This document shows, in pieces, positions 16,711 to 25,282 of a stretch of DNA of 64,000 nt (positions within the stretch are counted from its first letter, which is position 1; the number at the start of each line of letters is the position of its first letter). The stretch lies in the NCBI RefSeq assembly GCF_964273065.1, contig NZ_OZ186815.1, forward strand, positions 6,386,001-6,450,000, in the 5' to 3' direction. The DNA is from Nocardiopsis dassonvillei_B (GTDB lineage Bacteria > Actinomycetota > Actinomycetes > Streptosporangiales > Streptosporangiaceae). A model generated the notes under the pieces. The model made no database searches. It worked only from the letters and a program-made list of their open reading frames with translations, and was not told the DNA's origin. The position numbers and the translations under genes were made by a program.

Positions 16711-17178
16711 ATGAACAATCTTGTCAAGCAGAGCGCTCGCGCCCTCCTGTTCGACGAGCACCGGCGGCTGGTGCTCATCAAGCGCACCAAACCCGGGCAG
16801 GAGCCTTACTGGGTGTCCGTGGGCGGCGGGCTGGAGCCGGAGGACGCCGATGTCGAGGCGGCGCTGCACCGCGAGGTGTTCGAGGAACTGGGCGGAAAGA
16901 TCGACCGGGTTCGCCAGGTCCTGCTCATCACCGACGACCTTCCCGAGGGCGTGGGCCTCCAGCACGTCTTCGTCGCCCGACTGCTCTCCGTCGACCCGGA
17001 GCAGCGCACCGGGGCCGAGTTCACCGAGCCCGGTCGCGGCACCTACGAGGCGGTCGCCGTTCCCGCCACCCATGACGCCCTCGCGGACATCCGCCTCCTG
17101 CCGCCCCGGCTCGCCGACTTCCTCCAGGCGAACCTCCACGGCCTCCTCACCTTGGTGAACCAGGGCGACGAAACCTGA
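16711..17178 (+). CDS. Nudix hydrolase, first gene of island operon
   Basis: 155 residues. The ATG at 16711 has AGGAG about 9 bases upstream. ARALLFDEHRRLVLIKR is followed by a Nudix box, GGGLEPEDADVEAAL then HREVFEELGG. The REVFEELGG catalytic helix with its metal-binding glutamates is intact, but the loop before it is about one residue longer than GX5EX7REUXEEXGU. It hydrolyses a nucleoside diphosphate linked to some moiety X. It opens a run of ten same-strand, mostly overlapping genes, so X may be the nucleotide-linked product or by-product of that pathway. Confidence 0.85.
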   Translation: MNNLVKQSARALLFDEHRRLVLIKRTKPGQEPYWVSVGGGLEPEDADVEAALHREVFEELGGKIDRVRQVLLITDDLPEGVGLQHVFVARLLSVDPEQRTGAEFTEPGRGTYEAVAVPATHDALADIRLLPPRLADFLQANLHGLLTLVNQGDET

Positions 17179-17193
17179 CCGGGACGGGACGTG

Positions 17194-17835
17194 ATGACCG
17201 GATTCGTCAGCCTCAACGGCCCCGACAACAGCGGCAAGTCGACGCAGGTGCGCATGCTCGCCGACAGTTGGGAGGGGTTCTACGACCTGGGCCCAGTCCA
17301 CCGGCACGACCCGGTTCCGTGGGCCCGGGTGTCGGAACAGGACTACGCCACCTGGTGGTTCGCCACCTCCACCACGGAGGAACTGACCGCCATGCTGTTC
17401 GCCGGCCACGCCAAGCGGGCACGGGCGCTGTCTCCGGGAAGGACCGGCCTTCTCGACCGCGGCTGGTACATGCTGCTCGCCACGGCGATCGCCACCTGCG
17501 CCGTCAAGGAGTCAGTACCGATCACGGAAGCCTGGCACCGGGTCGGGGCTCTCGTCGGTACCGAGGAGCCCGAACCGCGCGAGGTTTCGGTTCTGCTCCT
17601 GCCCTCAGCCGACACCGAACGCAGCATCGCCATCGCCCGGCGCCGCGATCACAGTCCGTGGACCGGAACCTACCTCGACTACCAGAGGCACCTGCACCAC
17701 GTGCTCCTGCGCATGGCACACCAGGACGTGTTCGCCGAAGTCGTGTCCGACGACCTCCTCGATGCCGACGAGACACACGTGCGCATCCGCCGGGCCCTCC
17801 TCTCCCGAGGGATCGGCGCCCCCGCGAACCGCTGA
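17194..17835 (+). CDS. Thymidylate kinase-like P-loop kinase
   Basis: 213 residues. The N-terminal FVSLNGPDNSGKSTQVRMLA is a Walker A loop of the dTMP-kinase class. TGLLDRGWYML matches the DR-containing strand that positions substrate, and ARRRDHSPWTGTYL resembles the LID region. It diverges strongly from housekeeping Tmk, so it may phosphorylate another nucleotide or a nucleoside-like metabolite. It begins 16 bases after the Nudix stop; a GTG at 17191 is an equally placed start. Confidence 0.75.
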   Translation: MTGFVSLNGPDNSGKSTQVRMLADSWEGFYDLGPVHRHDPVPWARVSEQDYATWWFATSTTEELTAMLFAGHAKRARALSPGRTGLLDRGWYMLLATAIATCAVKESVPITEAWHRVGALVGTEEPEPREVSVLLLPSADTERSIAIARRRDHSPWTGTYLDYQRHLHHVLLRMAHQDVFAEVVSDDLLDADETHVRIRRALLSRGIGAPANR

Positions 17836-17857
17836 CCGTGAAGGACGGACCACCCCC

Positions 17858-19654
17858 GTGACCCCTCCCGGCTTCTTTCTCGACGAACCCCTCGAACCCC
17901 TGACCAGCCGACTCCCTCCCAAGGAACGCGAACGCCTCCGGGAAGTGGCGGCCGGACTGCACCACACGAACCACCTGCTGTGGACGGCCGAAGACACGGT
18001 CCGGGGCAGCGCACTCGCCGCGCCGCAGGTCGCCGACGGCAAACGCACCATCGACCGGCTCAACATGGACCGAGTCCGCCACACCGAGCGCCTGGACGAA
18101 GTGATCGGCGCGGCCTGCCCTCCCTGCGACGGGACCGCGCCCCTGCACACCGAATCCATCGGCTCCGTGGTCGACCGGATGTCGGTGTCGGTGCTTCGAC
18201 TGCACCACACGCGGCTGGCGGCGGACGACGACCCCGGCGTCCGGGCACGCCTGACCAGGGTGGAAACACAGCTCCAGGAGGTGGGCGAAGCGCTCCGACT
18301 CCTCGCTGAGGACGTCGCGGCCGGTCGACGGCGGCTCCCCCATGGGGCGCGGTTCAAGCTCTACGGCACCACCGTGCGCACCCGGACACGTCCCGTGCCG
18401 AGCCCCCATCTGCCGCGGGTCATCGCACTGGGCGGCCTGAGCGAGTGCGGCAAGACCACCTCCGGGATCTTCCTGAACCGGGACGAGGGCGCCGCACGGT
18501 TCAAGATCGGCTACCTCATCACCCAGGCCGCCGCCCGTCAGGGCCTGGCCGACCCCTACGTCCTCTCACCGCAACGGCAGGCCGAACTCCTCCTGGACGA
18601 ACTGAACCGGTTCGCAGACGCCCATCGGGGCATCCGCCTGATCACCATCGAATCCGTGCACAGGGCCGAGTCGATCGCGGCTCTCAAGGAGATGATGGGC
18701 GAACTCCTCCACGTGGTCTACATCGACGCTTCCCGTCCGCTGAGGCTGGCACGGTCGGGAGGGGACGAACGGGCGCTGGAGGAGAAGGACCGTGTCAAGA
18801 CCGGACGGGGCGCGGACCGGATCCCGGCCGATGCGGTCCTGGACAACTCCGGCAGCGTGATCCGGCTGCACAGCAGGTTGCGCCACCTGGCCGTACCTGC
18901 GGTCGGTGCTCGGTTCAAGCTCCTTCCTCCCCAGGAGTTGGCCCTGCCTCCGGCGGTTCGGGCGGCGACAGCGCGGCTCACCGATGCGCTGTCGGCCCTT
19001 CCCGACGACCGCTGCCTGGCCGCGTTGACCGGCAGCGCGGCCCACGGTGGTTGGAGGCAGGGATGGTCCGACATCGACCTGCTCGTGTTCTCCGAGGAAG
19101 GACACGGTGAAGAGGTGAAACGGGTGGTCGAGGCCTACCGGGTCGCCCTTCTGGCCCAGAACGGTATCCACTTGGGGGCGACGCTCCTGCCCCTCGCCGA
19201 AGCACAGGCTCGACGTCTCCCCAATCGGGTGCTCGCGGCGCTGGTCATGCTCCAGGAAGGCGCTCCCGCCCTCCTTGCCGGCCCAGGGCTGAGGCTCCCG
19301 GTGATCTCACGGGCAGAAGTGGAACGAGCGACTCCCGCCGCCCTGGCCGACGTGGTCGCCACCACCCGGCGACTGCTCCACGACCCCGGCCGGGGACGGA
19401 TCCGTCCCCTGTACAAGCACGTGGCCCTGATCTGCCGACTCCTACTCAGAGAACAGGCGGTCTGGGTGGACGGAGGCGACGCCGTCACCGAAGCACAGAG
19501 GCTGCTGCCCGACCTCGGATCCCTCGGACTTCCGCCCGTGGACGAGGTCATCGCCGCCCACCGCGAAGGGGTGGACCGGCACCGGGTGCTCGGAGCGATC
19601 GAGGCGGCCGCCGACCGGCTGCTCGCCTGGCACCGACGACAGTGCGCCGCCTGA
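17858..19654 (+). CDS. DUF4254 / P-loop kinase / nucleotidyltransferase fusion
   Basis: A 598-residue three-part protein. Residues ~20-135 are DUF4254-like (LHHTNHLLWTAEDTVRG, DGKRTIDRLNMDRVRHTERL), a helical domain found in glycan-related clusters. Residues ~185-345 are a P-loop kinase-like domain with GGLSECGKTT near 191 and VVYIDASRPLRL. Residues ~385-590 are a Pol-beta-type nucleotidyltransferase: LTGSAAHGG then WSDIDLLVF gives the GS...DxD metal site, followed by a helical tail. Such a fusion could phosphorylate and then nucleotidylate one substrate. The GTG at 17858 lies 22 bases after the kinase stop. No known protein with this order comes to mind. Confidence 0.8.
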   Translation: MTPPGFFLDEPLEPLTSRLPPKERERLREVAAGLHHTNHLLWTAEDTVRGSALAAPQVADGKRTIDRLNMDRVRHTERLDEVIGAACPPCDGTAPLHTESIGSVVDRMSVSVLRLHHTRLAADDDPGVRARLTRVETQLQEVGEALRLLAEDVAAGRRRLPHGARFKLYGTTVRTRTRPVPSPHLPRVIALGGLSECGKTTSGIFLNRDEGAARFKIGYLITQAAARQGLADPYVLSPQRQAELLLDELNRFADAHRGIRLITIESVHRAESIAALKEMMGELLHVVYIDASRPLRLARSGGDERALEEKDRVKTGRGADRIPADAVLDNSGSVIRLHSRLRHLAVPAVGARFKLLPPQELALPPAVRAATARLTDALSALPDDRCLAALTGSAAHGGWRQGWSDIDLLVFSEEGHGEEVKRVVEAYRVALLAQNGIHLGATLLPLAEAQARRLPNRVLAALVMLQEGAPALLAGPGLRLPVISRAEVERATPAALADVVATTRRLLHDPGRGRIRPLYKHVALICRLLLREQAVWVDGGDAVTEAQRLLPDLGSLGLPPVDEVIAAHREGVDRHRVLGAIEAAADRLLAWHRRQCAA

Positions 19655-19676
19655 ACGCGACCAGGAGAGGAAAGAC

Positions 19677-20249
19677 ATGGAAGCCGTGACCGGGGAAACC
19701 GGATTTCACGCCGAGATCGTTCCCCGCCTGGACGCCGGGCCCAAAAGCCGCCCCGAGCGGGTACTCCACGCTCTGGACGGTACCCGCTCCGCTGTACCGC
19801 CTGCCGAGCTCACCGACGCCGGGCAGCTTCTGTGGGAGTCCCTGCGACACAGGCTGCCCTCAGCCGTGCGCGCCGACGCGGTCCTGGGCCTGGACGCGGG
19901 CGGGATCGTGCCCGCCCTGGCCCTCAGCCTGGCGTCGGGGCTGCCCTACAAGCTCGCGTGGAAAGTGCGCGTCCCGCTTCCCGGCGCCGTGCACTTCGTC
20001 GAGGGCCACGCCAACCGGCCGAACGTGTTCGCCTACGGCATCACCCCGGGGCAGAGTTACCTCTTGGCCGACGACGAGGTGACGACCGGCGTCACCCTGG
20101 TCAACCTCGTCCAGGCCCTGCGCGCGCAGGGAGCGCACCCGCTGGCCGCGGTCTGCCTGGCCGAGGACACCCGGTACAGCGCCAGATCCGTCATCGAGGA
20201 ACTCGGCATCCCCCTGGTCTCCCTCACCCGGATCGGGCAGGAGCGATGA
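19677..20249 (+). CDS. Phosphoribosyltransferase family protein
   Basis: 190 residues, type I PRTase fold. The PRPP-binding loop is YLLADDEVTTGVTLVNL, with the acidic pair DD and TTG, and GLDAGGIVPALALSLASGLP is the earlier substrate loop, as in adenine or orotate PRTases. It would transfer or release ribose 5-phosphate from a base or base-like compound. The ATG at 19677 follows AGGAGAGGAAAG. Its stop overlaps the next start (ATGA). It is embedded in the island operon, so it probably acts on a specialised substrate rather than in general salvage. Confidence 0.82.
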   Translation: MEAVTGETGFHAEIVPRLDAGPKSRPERVLHALDGTRSAVPPAELTDAGQLLWESLRHRLPSAVRADAVLGLDAGGIVPALALSLASGLPYKLAWKVRVPLPGAVHFVEGHANRPNVFAYGITPGQSYLLADDEVTTGVTLVNLVQALRAQGAHPLAAVCLAEDTRYSARSVIEELGIPLVSLTRIGQER

Positions 20250-21349
20250 GCCCGCCGGTGCGGCGCCACTGGGGTGGGACCGTCTACACACCGGGGCAGG
20301 TGCGCAGTGAACCCCTCGGCTACTACCGCGAAGTGTTTCCTGTCGGCCGGGCGCTGCCCGAACCCCCGGACCATCTCCTTCGGCGAGCCGTGGAACGGTG
20401 CGGTCAGGTCGTGGTGGCCTTCGACGGCAAACTGGGGGACTCGCTCCTCGCCTTCGGTGCGGTCGCGGCGGTCACGGACGCCCTCGCTCTCAACGGCCGG
20501 ATCGTTCCCCTCCGCCTGGTGGGCCGGTACGGGCGGCTCTACCCGGTGACATCCTCGGCTCCCTCTCCACGGCGTTCCTCGCCCCGGTTGATCCTCGGTG
20601 ACGAATCCGGTGTGGCACTGGCGCAGCCCAGGGGAGAAGACCACGTACTGGTCTGCCGCCCGGAGAGAGCCCGCTGTTTCCACGACGGCCGACACGCCCA
20701 CCCCTTCCTCCCCGCCCGCTACTACCTGGAGGTGGAGCGGGGCGTCGGCGCCCGTCTGCCCGGTGAGCCGCCGTTCCTGGCGCCCCTGTCCCGGGACGGC
20801 GGAGCCCCGGCCAGGGGAAGGCTGACGGTCGCTGCCGTCATCGCCACCAGCCGCCCCGACCGCAAGGACTACGGAGCTGAGCGCTTCGCCGCCGCCGCTC
20901 GGATCATCGGTGAGCGAACCGGGCGCCGCGTGCGGCTCCTTCTCATTCCCGGACGTGAGGAGAGGGCTCCCCGACCACTGGAAGCCGCGGATGGTTTCGA
21001 GGTGGAGTGGGCGGTGGACATCCCGTTGGAGGAGCTGGCCGCACTGTTCGCCCGGTGCGACGTCGTCCTGGGCAACGACACCGGCCTCACCCATCTGGCC
21101 GCGCTCAGCTCGGCCAGAGCCGAGGTCGTCGGCCTGTACGGAAGGCATTCCCACAGCAAGTGGCGGACCGGATTGAGCCGCCACCACGCCCTGGCCACAC
21201 CCTTCTCCGAGCACATGCACCGCCGGGACCTGTGTCCCGTGCGCGACGGCCTGGACGAAAGGGACGCACCGCGGTCTCCGCTGTCCTCGATACCTTCGGC
21301 CACCGTAGCGGAAACCGCCGTCCTCGCCCTGAATCGAGGAACTCCGTGA
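20246..21349 (+). CDS. Glycosyltransferase family 9-like (heptosyltransferase fold)
   Basis: 367 residues. The C-terminal donor site LFARCDVVLGNDTGLTHLAAL is the hallmark of GT9 heptosyltransferases (ADP-heptose binding), and the N-terminal VVVAFDGKLGDSLLAFGAVAAV corresponds to the GxGD loop. Actinomycetes lack LPS, so the acceptor is not an LPS core. Together with a nucleotidyltransferase, kinases and an SDR, it may use an unusual NDP-sugar. The start overlaps the PRTase stop by ATGA, and the stop overlaps the next gene by GTGA. Confidence 0.78.
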   Translation: MSPPVRRHWGGTVYTPGQVRSEPLGYYREVFPVGRALPEPPDHLLRRAVERCGQVVVAFDGKLGDSLLAFGAVAAVTDALALNGRIVPLRLVGRYGRLYPVTSSAPSPRRSSPRLILGDESGVALAQPRGEDHVLVCRPERARCFHDGRHAHPFLPARYYLEVERGVGARLPGEPPFLAPLSRDGGAPARGRLTVAAVIATSRPDRKDYGAERFAAAARIIGERTGRRVRLLLIPGREERAPRPLEAADGFEVEWAVDIPLEELAALFARCDVVLGNDTGLTHLAALSSARAEVVGLYGRHSHSKWRTGLSRHHALATPFSEHMHRRDLCPVRDGLDERDAPRSPLSSIPSATVAETAVLALNRGTP

Positions 21350-22476
21350 ACACTCCGGCGTTCTTCCCGCGGATCGGACGGCCGCTGAAGCACACCCGAA
21401 ACCGGCTCTACCCGATCGACACCCCGAGGCAAAGCCTCATCGCCAAATGCATGCCCGACCACGGCGAGGCCCGCGCGGAGGCGGCAGGTCACCGGCTCCT
21501 GCGCGAGTGGTACCCGGTGCCCGCCCTGTACCACCACATCCGGCTCCCGGGACGCTCGGTCCTGGTGTACGACAGGCTGCCCGGCGGTCCTGACCGCGGG
21601 CTCCTCCTCGACCTGCTCAACACCCCCGATGACGGAGACCACGCCGCTCTGGACGCCTACATGGCGGAACTGGCGGCCGCTTACGCACAGGTTTTCGCGA
21701 AGACCGCCGAACTGACCCCACCGGAGGCCGTCGTCGGGAAGCTGTACCGGGACCGCGCCGCCCCGGGCGGACGGCTCGACCGCTACTACGCCGGACGCGA
21801 TCTGCCGCTGACCGACACCGAGACCGGGCCGAAGGCGAGCGACCTGGCCCGGACGGGCCTGTACGTCAACGGACGCCACTACAGGCTCGACTGGGAGGGA
21901 ACACGCACCTGGCTGCGCAACGCGTTCGACGCCCCCGTCTGGAGCGCGATCAGCCAGGGGGACCCGACCGACGTCAACCTCGCGGCGCCCTTGGCCTGGC
22001 TCGACTACGACACCGCCGGACGCAACGCCATCGCGGGAGAGATCGCCAATTTCAGCTTCCACACGGCCGTCCTCGGAGGCTGGCTGGTCCCCCTCCTCAA
22101 CCCGGATGCGTTCGTCCGGCACCCCGCCACCTTCGACCGCATGCCCGCGAACACACCACGGATCAGCGCACGCCTGCGTGAAGACGTACTCCATATCCGC
22201 TTCACCGACCGGCTCTCCGCCACACGGCGGCTCGCTCTGGACCGCTACTGGGAACTGTTCGTCCACCCGATCGCGGCCCGGTGCTTTCCCGGAGAGTCCC
22301 TGGCCCAGGCCCTTGGCCCCTACCTGGCGATGCGCATCATCGGCGTCTTCGACCTCGCCCGTATGACCGTGGAACAGCGGCTGTACCTGCTGGCCAAACT
22401 CGCCCTGTGCGCGGCTCCCGACTTCTCCCCGCAGCGCTTCTTCGACCTGGCGGAGTCCTCATGCCCTACTCCTTGA
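21346..22476 (+). CDS. Aminoglycoside phosphotransferase-fold protein
   Basis: 376 residues. The catalytic region SQGDPTDVNLAAPLAWLDYDTAG matches the APH/choline-kinase pattern HGDxxxxN...DxD, with the His replaced by Ser-Gln-Gly. The N-terminal ATP lobe SLIAKCMPDHGEARAEAAGHRLL supplies the Lys and Glu. It probably phosphorylates a sugar or small alcohol, or is a degenerate kinase. The GTG at 21346 has GAGGA 5 bases upstream and overlaps the GT9 stop; the stop overlaps the next gene by 16 bases, so the three genes are tightly coupled. Confidence 0.72.
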   Translation: MNTPAFFPRIGRPLKHTRNRLYPIDTPRQSLIAKCMPDHGEARAEAAGHRLLREWYPVPALYHHIRLPGRSVLVYDRLPGGPDRGLLLDLLNTPDDGDHAALDAYMAELAAAYAQVFAKTAELTPPEAVVGKLYRDRAAPGGRLDRYYAGRDLPLTDTETGPKASDLARTGLYVNGRHYRLDWEGTRTWLRNAFDAPVWSAISQGDPTDVNLAAPLAWLDYDTAGRNAIAGEIANFSFHTAVLGGWLVPLLNPDAFVRHPATFDRMPANTPRISARLREDVLHIRFTDRLSATRRLALDRYWELFVHPIAARCFPGESLAQALGPYLAMRIIGVFDLARMTVEQRLYLLAKLALCAAPDFSPQRFFDLAESSCPTP

Positions 22477-23222
22477 ACGGCCGCCTGGCCCTAGTCACCG
22501 GAGCCACCGGCGGAATCGGCTCGGCCATTGTCCGCGCTCTCGCCGCCAACGGGGCCCGAGTCGCTCTGGCCCACTTCAACGACCCCCACGGCGCCGAGCA
22601 CCTCGCTCAGGAGATCGCCGTCCGAGGGGGAGCAGCCGAAGCCTTCGACGCGGACCTGCGCTCGCCCGCCGCGCCGGCGGAGCTCTACGCGCGCGTCCAT
22701 GACCGGATGGGGCCGCCGGACGTCATCGTCACGGCGGCCGGCGACTACCCCCGCACTCCATATGCGGACCTCACGCAGGGGCGCTGGTCTGAGTGCCTTG
22801 CCCTCAACCTGACCGCCCACCACCTGCTCGCCCAGGCCGCTGCTCCAGGGATGATCTCCCGGGGGCACGGCCGTCTCATCGGCATCGGCAGTGTGCTCGC
22901 GGCCGCGGGCAGACACGACCTCGCCGACTACATCGCGGCCAAGGCCGGACTGGAGGGCCTCACCCGTGCCCTCGCGCGCGAATACGGTCAGCACGGGGTC
23001 ACCGTGAACTGCGTGGCTCCGGGGTCCATCCGCGTACCCGCTGAAGAGCAGGTCGTTCCCGACCCCGAAGCCATGGAGAAGCGGCAACTGGCCCGGCAGT
23101 GCGTCCGCCGCCGCGGCCGACCGGAGGACGTCGCCTCCGCCGTCGTCTTCCTCGCCAGCGAGGAGGCCGGGTTCATCACCGGCCAGACCCTGCGAGTCGA
23201 TGGAGGATGGGTCCTTGGCTGA
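22461..23222 (+). CDS. Short-chain dehydrogenase/reductase (FabG-like)
   Basis: 253 residues, classical SDR. TGATGGIGSAIV is the glycine-rich NAD(P) loop, the NAG-type strand appears as VTAAGDYP, and GIGSV plus YIAAKAGLEGLTRALA give the Ser, Tyr and Lys of the active site. VNCVAPGSIRV and GQTLRVDGGW are the conserved C-terminal blocks. It would oxidise or reduce a hydroxyl or keto group of the cluster's metabolite. The ATG at 22461 is preceded by GGAG. NNAG being replaced by TAAG is a minor deviation. Confidence 0.88.
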   Translation: MPYSLNGRLALVTGATGGIGSAIVRALAANGARVALAHFNDPHGAEHLAQEIAVRGGAAEAFDADLRSPAAPAELYARVHDRMGPPDVIVTAAGDYPRTPYADLTQGRWSECLALNLTAHHLLAQAAAPGMISRGHGRLIGIGSVLAAAGRHDLADYIAAKAGLEGLTRALAREYGQHGVTVNCVAPGSIRVPAEEQVVPDPEAMEKRQLARQCVRRRGRPEDVASAVVFLASEEAGFITGQTLRVDGGWVLG

Positions 23223-23844
23223 CATCCACTTCATCCGCCACGCCCACTACACCGGGCACAGGCCGGGATACCACGCACCCGACGACGCCGAACTGTCCCC
23301 CGAGGGGCGTCGGACTGCGATCGCCGCGGCCGGGTCGCTGCCCACGGTCGCCGGTATCGTGTCCAGCCCCTTGCCGCGTGCACTACAGACGGCCGGGCTT
23401 CTCGCCGAACACTCCGGAACGCCCTTGCTGGACGTGCTCCCCGAACTCCGAGAGTGGCGCAGCTCGACCACGGTTCGAGGGATCTCGCCCGCCGACCTCC
23501 CTGAGGACTACGCCGCGTGGAGGTCGAGGCGTGCTCTCGATCCGACCAGCCGTTACGGGGACGGGGAATCAGAACGCGAGCTGACCGAGCGGGCCGCGAG
23601 AGCCGGTGAGCGTCTCAACGCCCTCGCCACCGAATACGGTCCCGTCCTCGTCGTCTCCCACAAGATGCTCCTGCGCGCTCTGGACCGTTCCGAGGTTTCG
23701 GTGTTCGATCCGAACCACTGGGATGAGTGGGGTTTCCTGGAACTTCGCACAGCCGAGGAGATCCGGTCCGTTCACCGGAGGAGGACTACATGGCGGACGA
23801 CGTACGCACCATCACCCAGGAGCAGTGGCGGCAGGCGGAGTTGA
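23215..23844 (+). CDS. Histidine phosphatase (phosphoglycerate mutase-like)
   Basis: 209 residues from the TTG at 23215, which follows GGAGG by 8 bases; an in-frame ATG at 23200 lacks a ribosome binding site. FIRHAHYTG carries the phospho-acceptor His (RHA in place of RHG), VSSPLPRALQTAGLLAE is the second Arg motif and VVSHKMLLRAL carries the second His, with SHK in place of the usual SHG. It probably dephosphorylates a small molecule. Its last 55 bases overlap the next gene, and its C-terminal tail is out of character for the family, suggesting a lost original stop. Confidence 0.8.
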   Translation: MADIHFIRHAHYTGHRPGYHAPDDAELSPEGRRTAIAAAGSLPTVAGIVSSPLPRALQTAGLLAEHSGTPLLDVLPELREWRSSTTVRGISPADLPEDYAAWRSRRALDPTSRYGDGESERELTERAARAGERLNALATEYGPVLVVSHKMLLRALDRSEVSVFDPNHWDEWGFLELRTAEEIRSVHRRRTTWRTTYAPSPRSSGGRRS

Positions 23845-24458
23845 TCTGGGAGTACCACCTCATGCGCCATGAGGTGCGGCGGTGCGATGCGGCGATCGCC
23901 CTGGGCTGCAACGACATCGGTGTCGCTTCCTATGCCGCCAAGCTCTACCTTGCCGGGTACTTTCCCACCCTGGTCTTCACCGGAGCCAACAGCTCTGCGA
24001 CTGTCGAGATCTTCCCACGAGGGGAGGCGGTGCACTTCCGTGAGCGGGCGCTCGAACTCGGCGTTCCCAACGCCGCGGTGCTGGTGGAGCCGGAGGCGGC
24101 GAACACCGGCCAGAACATCGCCTTCTCCCGAAAGGTCCTGGAGAAGAACGGGATCGCCCCTACCTCGGTGTTCCTGGTCTGCATGCCCTACATGGAACGG
24201 CGCGCCTTCGCCACCGCGCGCAAGCTGTGGCCCGAGGTCGAGGTGGTGTGCGCCTCCGCGCCGCTGAGCCTGGGCGACTACGTCAAGGAGATCGGGGACA
24301 TCGGGCTCGTCATCGACATGATGGTCGGCGACCTGCAACGCGTGATGGAGTACCCCGAACTGGGCTTTGCCATTGAGCAGGAGGTTCCCCTCCAGGTTCA
24401 GAACGCCTACGAGTCCCTCGTTGCCTCGGGGTTCGACAGTCGGCTGATCCCGAGCTGA
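23790..24458 (+). CDS. YdcF/SanA-like DUF218 protein
   Basis: 222 residues. The DUF218 core is visible: DAAIALGCNDIGVASYAAKLYL, LVFTGAN, EPEAANTGQNIAFSRKVL and FLVCMPYMERRAFATARKL. It has no membrane helix, unlike SanA or ElyC, so it is like E. coli YdcF, which binds S-adenosylmethionine in a Rossmann-like fold. Its reaction is unknown. A very good GGAGGAGG precedes the ATG at 23790, inside the end of the histidine phosphatase gene. It probably handles a nucleotide or sugar intermediate with its neighbours. Confidence 0.8.
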   Translation: MADDVRTITQEQWRQAELIWEYHLMRHEVRRCDAAIALGCNDIGVASYAAKLYLAGYFPTLVFTGANSSATVEIFPRGEAVHFRERALELGVPNAAVLVEPEAANTGQNIAFSRKVLEKNGIAPTSVFLVCMPYMERRAFATARKLWPEVEVVCASAPLSLGDYVKEIGDIGLVIDMMVGDLQRVMEYPELGFAIEQEVPLQVQNAYESLVASGFDSRLIPS

Positions 24459-24576
24459 CCTTGCTTGGCCGGACCGGGCCGGGCCGGGGGCGAAGGCCAG
24501 CTGGGGCGAGCCGGAGATCGGTGTTCACGGCCCATGAGCCGCGGAGGCCCGACGGGGAAGAAGTTAGTGTCGGGGC

Positions 24577-25047
24577 ATGGTCTCTGATCCCACGGAATCC
24601 TTCTCCCGCCCCCGGGTCGCCGCCGGTGTCCTGTTCTTCGATCACCTCGGCCGGGTCATGATGGTGGTCCCCTCCTACAAGGACTACCGGGACCTCCCCG
24701 GCGGCTACATCGAGCACGGAGAGACACCGAGTCGGGCCGCCGCCCGGGAGGTGAAGGAGGAACTGGGGATCACCCCACCCCTCGGGCGGCTCCTGGTCGT
24801 TGACTGGGCACCCAACCGGTCCGAGGGCGACAAACAGCTCTTCGTCTTCGACGGGGGAGTCCTCGACCAGGAATGGCTGGACCGGATCGTCCTCGACCCG
24901 GGCGAACTGACCGGGTACGAGTTCCACGAGGTGGCCTCGATCGCAGAGGCCACCATCCCCCGGCTCGCGCGCAGGATCACCCACGCTGCGTACGCCCGCG
25001 AACAGGGCACGGTGGTCTACCTGGAGAACGGAGAAGTGCCCGTGTAG
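24577..25047 (+). CDS. Second Nudix hydrolase of the island
   Basis: 156 residues. A perfect Nudix box: GGYIEHGETPSRAAAREV then KEELGI matches GX5EX7REUXEEXGU. FFDHLGRVMMVVPSYKDY lies before it. It would cleave a nucleoside diphosphate derivative with Mg2+. It is separated from the YdcF-like gene by 118 bases, the widest gap within the cluster, so it may have its own start site. It is convergent with the DUF397/XRE pair. Confidence 0.85.
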   Translation: MVSDPTESFSRPRVAAGVLFFDHLGRVMMVVPSYKDYRDLPGGYIEHGETPSRAAAREVKEELGITPPLGRLLVVDWAPNRSEGDKQLFVFDGGVLDQEWLDRIVLDPGELTGYEFHEVASIAEATIPRLARRITHAAYAREQGTVVYLENGEVPV

Positions 25048-25099
25048 GGAGTCGGTCGCCTCTGTTGGCCAGGGATCGGGGAAGCGCTGGCCTGGCTTC

Positions 25100-25282
25100 T
25101 CAGGACAGAGGTGCGGTTCGGAGGAAGGCCGACCACTCGGATGCAGGAAAGGGGAAGTGTCCGTCGCCGGGGTTCTTGGAATCCCGAACGGCGGCCCCTG
25201 CGGGCAGGTCGGCGACCTCGACGCATTCCTGATCCTGTGCGCTGTAGCTGCTCTTGCGGAACTCCAGCTCGTTGGGTGTCAC
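25100..25282 (-). CDS. DUF397 small regulatory protein
   Basis: 60 residues. LEFRKSSYSAQDQECVEVAD and AVRDSKNPGDG with a following FPASEWSAFL are the DUF397 hallmarks. DUF397 proteins partner with XRE/DUF5753 regulators in Streptomyces (WhiJ and AbaA loci), where they modulate the regulator. The GTG start at 25282 overlaps the regulator stop (GTGA), as is typical. Confidence 0.92.
   Translation of the reverse strand: MTPNELEFRKSSYSAQDQECVEVADLPAGAAVRDSKNPGDGHFPFPASEWSAFLRTAPLS

Noticed and set aside
16522..17409. Minus-strand open frame antisense to the first Nudix gene
   Set aside because: It is antisense to a clear Nudix box, has no promoter or ribosome binding site, and its text is the reverse reading of the sense gene.
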